The position numbers and the translations under genes were made by a program. The notes under the pieces were generated by a model, which did no database searches, had not been told where the DNA came from, and saw only the letters and a program-made list of their open reading frames with translations. From assembly GCA_025603075.1 (NCBI GenBank), contig MU626274.1, forward strand, positions 62,001-126,000: a stretch of 64,000 nucleotides of DNA. The letters run 5' to 3'. The first letter of the stretch is position 1. Every line of letters starts with the position of its first letter. Origin of the DNA: Neoconidiobolus thromboides FSU 785. Its lineage: Eukaryota; Entomophthoromycota; Entomophthoromycetes; Entomophthorales; Neoconidiobolaceae. Below, one piece after another: positions 58,322-64,000 of this stretch.

Positions 58322-60055
58322 TTAAGCACCAAGCAAATTTAAAGCATACCTACTTGAATCATTGTCCCCCGTTGTCGAACTTGTATAAGCTAGTGTAAAC
58401 TGTCGAGGATGCCATGCTAACGAATAAGGTGCTTGGGATCCAGAAACTTCATGAATGATATCACTGGCTGAAATATCATACTAAGAATAAAGCATTTAAT
58501 TAGAATGAAATATTAACTAAAATAAAATAGAGTACCAAGGCAATTTCGGTATTTTGGCATGCAAAGGCAAGTAGTTTTCCACAATGACTAAAACTTAAAT
58601 TCTTAACTGGATAGCTAATCAAAATTTAATATAATTTTTAATAATAGGTATAAATAATTACGAGCCATAAAATAAAGAGCCTGTACATATCATATTTTGT
58701 ATATCCCAAATACAGATATTACCATCTACACATCCAACGGCAAGATGTCTAAAGTAAAAGTCAATATAAAAATTATATTAATTAATCCTAGTCTATTACT
58801 TTCCAAACTGATCAATTTCAAGGCTAGTGATTATTGAGTTGGCAGCGGGTAGAGTATATACGAATTGTAAATTAGGGAAAGAATGAATACTAATATAACC
58901 TTGAACAGTTGCAATCAACAAAAAATTCCCATTATGATTCCATCGAAGTCTGGTTATCTATGTATATAAATTAAAAATCAACTTTAAATTTCGAAATTAT
59001 ATTTACATGTGATTTATGTGTAAATTCTTTTTCTATTTTACTCTTTTCAACATCAATAAATGCAACTGTTCCATCCTAAAAAAATGAATTAGAACCATAG
59101 GTTTATAGAAACTGTGACTTTACTTTAGCTGCAATTGCAATCATATCTTGGATTGGACACCATGCCATATCGATCCCATCAAACGAAATTTTAACTAGTT
59201 TAACTACTTCGCTATCTTAACGATATTAATTTATAGTAAATAAAATAGTAGACTTATTACTCTGAGTATTCCACACCCTTAAAGTTTTGTCATTAGATAA
59301 AGTGGCAAGTCTATGTTGGTTATTCAAGTCCCATGCCATTAATTCAACACCATGACTTAATCCTTTTAACTCTTTAGCGTAACTTAGTCCAGACTATACA
59401 TTCAATCAATAAGCGAATAAATAAAAAATAAAAATAATATCACTGTGCCAGTTGACTCCCATAATAAAAGTGTTTTATCACGAGAATAAGTTGCCAAAAA
59501 GGTACCATTGTAATTCCAAGCTACTTTTTCGATTACATCTCTATGTCTATTGAGACTTTGTCTATTTGATGTTCCAAAATTTGGAAAATCAAATTTGGAA
59601 CTAAAACTATACTGCTGTTGACTCCTCAAATAGCTATAATGATTTGCTTCATCATAATAAACATAATCGTTATTTAAATTAAATACTATTTCGCTTGTTG
59701 GTCCTGACTCATTTATTTCTTCTTTAATGTCCTGATTTTCTAAACTATTCTCTGTATTGGCTTGTTGGTTTGTAAAATCACCATAGATTGTGTTGTTGTT
59801 ATATTCTGGTACATAATAAGTATCAGCTATACTCTGTGGTAAATTTATGGCATACTGGTGATTCAAAGCATTAGCTATACCATTGACATAACCTCCATTA
59901 ACCCCATTTCGCTGTGTTCCATTAATATCTATAATCCCATTTGCATGCCCATTTGCGTTACTTTGTGCGTCTCCGCTTCGATTATTACTAAAGCTATTGG
60001 AATCAGCATTATGATATGGATTGTCAGGTATGATATACGTGCTATTGTTTGGCAT
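58322..60055 (-). CDS. THOC3: THO complex subunit 3 (THOC3/Tex1), WD-repeat protein
   Basis: Eight exons on the minus strand: 60055-59444, 59393-59261, 59215-59124, 59075-59007, 58957-58800, 58748-58662, 58614-58536 and 58480-58322, giving 462 residues. All junctions are GT-AG and in phase. WD40 repeats start near residue 175 (V-I-E-K-V-A-W-N, then Y-S-R-D-K-T-L-L-L-W). The order, the third-repeat motif G-T-V-A-F-I-D-V and the last repeat (L-A-W-H-P-R, then D-N-D-S-S-R) match THOC3. THO/TREX couples transcription to mRNA export in the nucleus. Compared with human THOC3 (~350 residues) there is an N-terminal extension of ~130 residues, Asn/Gly-rich and acidic. It is divergent from the RPC5 gene, with 198 nt between starts. 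Confidence 0.85.
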
Positions 60056-60253
60056 TTTATTTTATTTTTCAAACCTAATTACAATAAAAAACACTTACAA
60101 AATAAAGTTGTTTAACAAATGGAAACTGAAAATAGTATTCCAATTTACTATAGTTTGATTGGAAGATATCACAACAGTTGTTTTAATTGGTCCCACCCTA
60201 CTTTACTAAATTTACTGAAGCTGTTTTTAATTTTTTAAATTTATTTACATAAA

Positions 60254-61063
60254 ATGGATTCAACTACAATCAAACAAGAAGTCGAAGATGAAATTATACG
60301 CGAAATGGATATATATATTAATTCAGATCTCAATGAGTGTTTAAGCTTATTTCAATTTCCAACTATGAACGAAGAGAGTGGACAATCTTTATTTCCAATA
60401 GAAACTAAAATAAAACCAAACAGTGGTTTGGTAGAATTAGAGCTAAAAATTGACACTAATCTTAGTACTTATAATTTTGCAAGAGGAAGAGAATTAGGAG
60501 TAGGATTAGATGAAAAATCCGCGGAGACTGATGATATGATGCATCATATCACCAAACCAGAAGGACAACTTTATGATCGACACTCATTATCAGGAAAATT
60601 AACACCAATCAATGCCCGAAGTTTAGTAGGGGCTATTAAGGATAATAGCCTACATCTTACTTTGATTGATAAATCAGCTTCTTTTTCACCCAATTTCAAA
60701 GCTTTGGATAACATGAAGCAAAAGTTGAAGGAAGTTCATAATGAAAAGGTAAATGATGGCAAGGGAACTGGAGTAGCAAAGGCCGTTCAATTACAATTAA
60801 TCAATCAAAACAACTTAGGGGAAGAAAGAAAGAGAAGCGTGATTGACCAGTTCAGAGAAAGAAATGAAGAGAGTTGGAAAAGAATCCTTTATTTTAATAA
60901 GGATTCAGAAGAGAGTGATAAATTGTTTCAAAGACTTTTTAACCAGAGCGAGAATGTCATAGAGTTCAACTCGAACAAAATGGACTATTTAAACGCTATT
61001 TCAGCTATGAAGGTTGATAATAGTATACCAGATAATAAACAAAGTGATGCTGATATCGAATAA
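60254..61063 (+). CDS. RPC37: RNA polymerase III subunit RPC5 (Rpc37/Sin family)
   Basis: 269 residues, single exon. I-I-R-E-M-D-I-Y-I-N and L-S-L-F-Q-F-P at the N-terminus, then V-E-L-E-L-K-I-D-T-N, R-G-R-E-L-G and L-H-L-T-L-I-D-K-S-A are the standard blocks of the RPC5/Rpc37 dimerisation domain. It pairs with Rpc53 to form the TFIIF-like subcomplex needed for Pol III initiation and termination. The length suits Rpc37 of fungi (~280), not the long animal RPC5. Downstream it has a charged region (E-R-K-R-S-V-I-D-Q-F-R-E-R). ATG 60254 is preceded by an AT-rich leader. It shares a divergent promoter region with THOC3. Confidence 0.82.
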   Translation: MDSTTIKQEVEDEIIREMDIYINSDLNECLSLFQFPTMNEESGQSLFPIETKIKPNSGLVELELKIDTNLSTYNFARGRELGVGLDEKSAETDDMMHHITKPEGQLYDRHSLSGKLTPINARSLVGAIKDNSLHLTLIDKSASFSPNFKALDNMKQKLKEVHNEKVNDGKGTGVAKAVQLQLINQNNLGEERKRSVIDQFRERNEESWKRILYFNKDSEESDKLFQRLFNQSENVIEFNSNKMDYLNAISAMKVDNSIPDNKQSDADIE

Positions 61064-61520
61064 AAGAGGTCATAAGTTATATGGGAATAAAGTTGATAGA
61101 ATATTGCTACATTTATGATTTCGCCTTATATTTTGTTTAAATATTTAAATAAAATCAAGTATAGTAGTGTAATTTTCTTGTAAAATTCTTGTTAATACTT
61201 ACATAATTGAGCTTTCTTTGGGAATAAGCTTTTTATCCATCCATTTCTATACTCATTAAAGCAAATAATTAAAAACTATATAAGATATAAAAAAAGAGGT
61301 TTATTATAGAAAATTTTTAAGATTTTTTTATCTCATAATATGGTCAAATAATTACAGTTTAAACTGATTTTATTTTACACTAAAATCTTAAAAAATAGCA
61401 ACCAAATTCGTCCCTTCAAAATACGCAATACTTCTTCCGTTTTTGCACTGCTGTTGCAATTTTTAATAAGCTAAAAAAGACAAATTCAAACCTTAATTCT
61501 GTATTTTTTTCAAAAGATTC
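61064..61520. other. Intergenic upstream of the nucleoporin
   Basis: 456 nt without gene, tRNA or MITE. Probably the RPC5 3' region and nucleoporin promoter. No clear TATA box. Confidence 0.5.
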
Positions 61521-63442
61521 ATGATGCAAAATCAAGGTGGAGGTTTTAACACATCTGGCTTTGGAGCTCAAAACGTGAGTAAACCAACAACGATTAATAC
61601 GTTTGGCCAATCAAGTACTCAAAATAAGCCTACTTTGTCTTTGACCGGGAATAATAGTGGCTCTGCTTTTGGTGCATCTACTCAACAGGGAGGTAGTTTG
61701 TTTGGAGGCACTTCTACTAGTACTCAACAAAGCGGTAATCTTTTTGGGAGCGCTTCAAGCAATACTCAGCAAGGAGGTAGCTTATTTGGAAATACTTCTG
61801 CTACCGCACAACAGGGTAGTAATTTGTTTGGAAGTGCCTCAAATACTACCCAACAAAATAGTGGTTTATTTGGAAATACTTCAACTACTTCTCAGCAAGG
61901 AGCTGGTTTATTTGGGAATACTTCAGTTACTAACCAAACAGTCAACAACTTAGGCGGCTTTGGTCAAAAGAATGGATTATCTATAAATACAGCTACTACC
62001 CAAGCTGGAGCTTTCGGTTCTTCGTTATCTCAACCAAATACTGCGTTATTTCCAAATAATACATTAAATGCTAAGAGTACCGCGATTGCTACACAAGGTA
62101 TGAATGATTATGAATTTTGTTTTTTTAAAATTAATTACTTTAGGATTCAATTTTAATCTTCAGAAGAGTGGTACAGGATTCGGAACTATTACCCAACCAA
62201 GTACCAGCTTTAATACCAATTTACAGCAATCTCAGGGGCAATTTAATCCCAATGCAAAACAATATTTAACTGGAGGAGAAGGTGCAATTCAATTGAATGC
62301 TACTAACTTATTAAATCCTAATCGACAAGAAGATGCTAATGGATTTGTAATAAACAGTGGACTTTTTGATGAAAATAGTAAAGAAATTCCAGCTCGATTA
62401 GTTACTGGTGGTAGTAAACCTGTTATAATATTACCTGTAAAAGATCAGGATGGTAATTATAATACTGAAAAAGGACCATTTTTATTTAAAAGACCAAACA
62501 CTGGATTAGAAAGTAAAACATTTTAGCTTATATTTAAACCAACATTAATTTTATTTAGATTATAGATCTGAATTCACTAACAATACAGTCACTACTTTAA
62601 ATCAAACTAGCTCTATAAACCAAGCTCCACCTCAACATCAATCTGTGCCCTTCGGAGACATCCGAGTGGACGTAAGTAAAGACAAAGAGATAGCTGAAAG
62701 CAAAGAAAAGGAGAAACAAAAAGAAAAGGAAGAAGAAAAGGAAAAGCAAAAAGATATACATATAAAGGACGCTTCGTTGAGATCATTTTTAACATATATT
62801 GATCCATTTAAAGACCATGGCACAAAAATGGCAAATGATAGAATGTATGTCGATCCTAGATCTTTAGATCCAACTTTTGATATGACAAAATTATTGTTTT
62901 TTAATGGAAATAAAGAGGTAAAACGAGAAGTAGCTCAAAAATATTCTAGAGTCACTCCAGAACAAAGTGAAGACTACGATATTTTAATTACACCTGATAT
63001 CCAATGTATGACCGAAAATGAATTAAAAAGTGTAAATAATTTAAGGATTACTATTCGTAATACAATTGATATAGACTTTTATATGCCTGTTGATCTATCA
63101 GAGTACCATGGAATGGATTTAGAATCTAAATTACTACAACTTGTTAATGTACACCGCCTTGATTTTAAGTTATATCCAGATCACGTTCGCCCTGAATTCG
63201 GTAAAGGAATCAATGTACCTTGTAAAGTAACAGTGCAAAGCAGCTGGAACTATTATAAATTTATTCATAATCTTAGCAATGCCAAATATGACGATTGTTT
63301 GAAATTCGTCGAAGGAGTATTAAAGCAAAAAGAAGATTGCCATTTTATAAAGTATGATTTTGATAGAGATCAATGGATCTTTATGTATGCCACGGGAGAC
63401 TATTATAAAGGTATAAAGACAGCGGACTACTATAAGATATAA
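61521..63442 (+). CDS. NUP98: Nup98/Nup116-type FG nucleoporin
   Basis: Three exons: 61521-62097, 62144-62512 and 62559-63442, giving 609 residues. The N-terminal ~175 residues are FG-rich with repeated S/G-L-F-G and N-L-F-G separated by T-Q-Q-G spacers, the phase that lines the pore channel. A K/E-rich segment near 340-360 could form a helix. The C-terminal ~150 residues match the Nup98 autoproteolytic-type domain: V-N-N-L-R-I-T-I, P-V-D-L, G-K-G-I-N-V-P-C-K-V-T-V, then F-I-K-Y-D, W-I-F-M-Y. The self-cleavage H-F-S is replaced by M-Y-A-T-G-D-Y, and the protein ends soon after. It therefore resembles yeast Nup100/Nup116, which keep the fold but do not release a Nup96 part. No Gle2-binding motif was clearly seen. 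Confidence 0.85.
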
Positions 63443-63511
63443 AGGTAAAAATAATAAAAATAACAACAAAATAAAAGTGAGCAATATGTTTTATTGAAAA
63501 TTATTTTTAAC

Positions 63512-64000
63512 TTATATTGAACATATTTTTGTATAATTTTGAGATAATAATTTCTCATAAATCAATTTGAATTGATTTAAATTACAGTAAACGGGACAGT
63601 TTGGAAGTTGGATTACCTTTTCATTTAATAAAAATCTTAATTCAAAATCACCTTTACATTGATAGACCTCAATATGAATATTACCTGCAAAGGGTGCAAT
63701 GTCACTTGTTTTGAATTCACGTTGTTGAATTTGGTCTAAATTTAAATCTGATGTTAAGGTTATATTATCTTTAAATAGACTCTAAGAGATTATGAATATT
63801 AAATACAACATAATTATAACGATACTCACCAAAGCACTAACAAAGAATAAAATAGTTTCACTATGGGTGAATGAAAGCGTGGTAACTTTATCTAATTGAA
63901 TTTGATCTAATAAAAACTTAATCAAATCTACTGCCAAATACATGTTAATTTCATTTCCATAACTATAGTTATAATAATCCATTAAATCAAAATAATAGCT
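63512..64000 (-). CDS. Histidine acid phosphatase, MINPP1-like (3' part)
   Basis: Two exons are visible: 64000 (continuing past the edge) to 63830, and 63781 to 63512, with a 48-nt intron. T-H-S-E-T in the first exon corresponds to the H-A-E-T catalytic motif of branch-2 histidine phosphatases. Then S-L-F-K-D, I-A-P-F-A-G-N-I, V-Y-Q-C and L-L-N-E-K-V-I-Q-L-P-N-C follow the C-terminal order of multiple inositol-polyphosphate phosphatases. Such enzymes remove phosphates from InsP6 and relatives in the secretory route or outside the cell. The catalytic R-H-G-x-R-x-P would lie outside the window. It ends with a short tail (K-I-C-S-I) without an obvious ER-retention signal. Confidence 0.75.

Overview
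The window is nuclear DNA of a fungus, very AT-rich by eye. The evidence is short GT-AG introns of about 45-65 nt and clear fungal or opisthokont housekeeping genes: Sam37/metaxin, a GLFG nucleoporin, Pol III subunit RPC5/Rpc37, THO subunit 3, an Aurora-type kinase, mitochondrial uL30 and an ITFG2-like protein. It also carries a local expansion of intronless seven-transmembrane (7TM) receptors, and I associate receptor sets of that kind with Entomophthoromycotina such as Conidiobolus. That taxonomic placement is an inference from memory, not a search.

Layout: 0.3-15.6 kb is a gene-poor arm with five 7TM receptor copies on the + strand (three intact, two broken). 16.1-22.5 kb is a conserved island with tRNA-Thr, tRNA-Asp, an ITFG2-like gene (-), Sam37/metaxin (+) and tRNA-Arg (-). 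22.9-31.1 kb is a second receptor arm, with four copies all on the - strand (three intact, one broken). 31-38.3 kb is sparse and holds a family of small cysteine-rich secreted proteins, two intact and four decayed. 38.7-42.2 kb has a secreted protein, uL30m and an Aurora-type kinase.

42.6-57.0 kb is foreign in character. It is a densely coding, higher-GC block of broken reading frames in which I recognise relics of a large-DNA-virus (NCLDV-like) gene set: second-largest RNA polymerase subunit, archaeo-eukaryotic primase, uracil-DNA glycosylase, an early-transcription-factor-like protein and an mRNA-capping methyltransferase. It runs directly into a decayed killer-toxin-type chitinase (LysM, hevein-type and GH18 modules). 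No reading frame in the block looks fully intact. 58.3-64 kb returns to ordinary fungal genes: THOC3 (-), RPC5 (+), Nup98-type nucleoporin (+) and the 3' part of a histidine acid phosphatase of the MINPP type (-).

At least 17 copies of a ~98-bp terminal-inverted-repeat element (a MITE) are scattered through the fungal DNA and are absent from the interior of the viral block. Two copies interrupt coding sequences, and removing the element plus one 4-bp flank brings the codons back into frame. The receptor genes share a compact promoter (TATATAAAC about 40-50 nt before the ATG), and one receptor is a mosaic made by sequence exchange with two others in this window.
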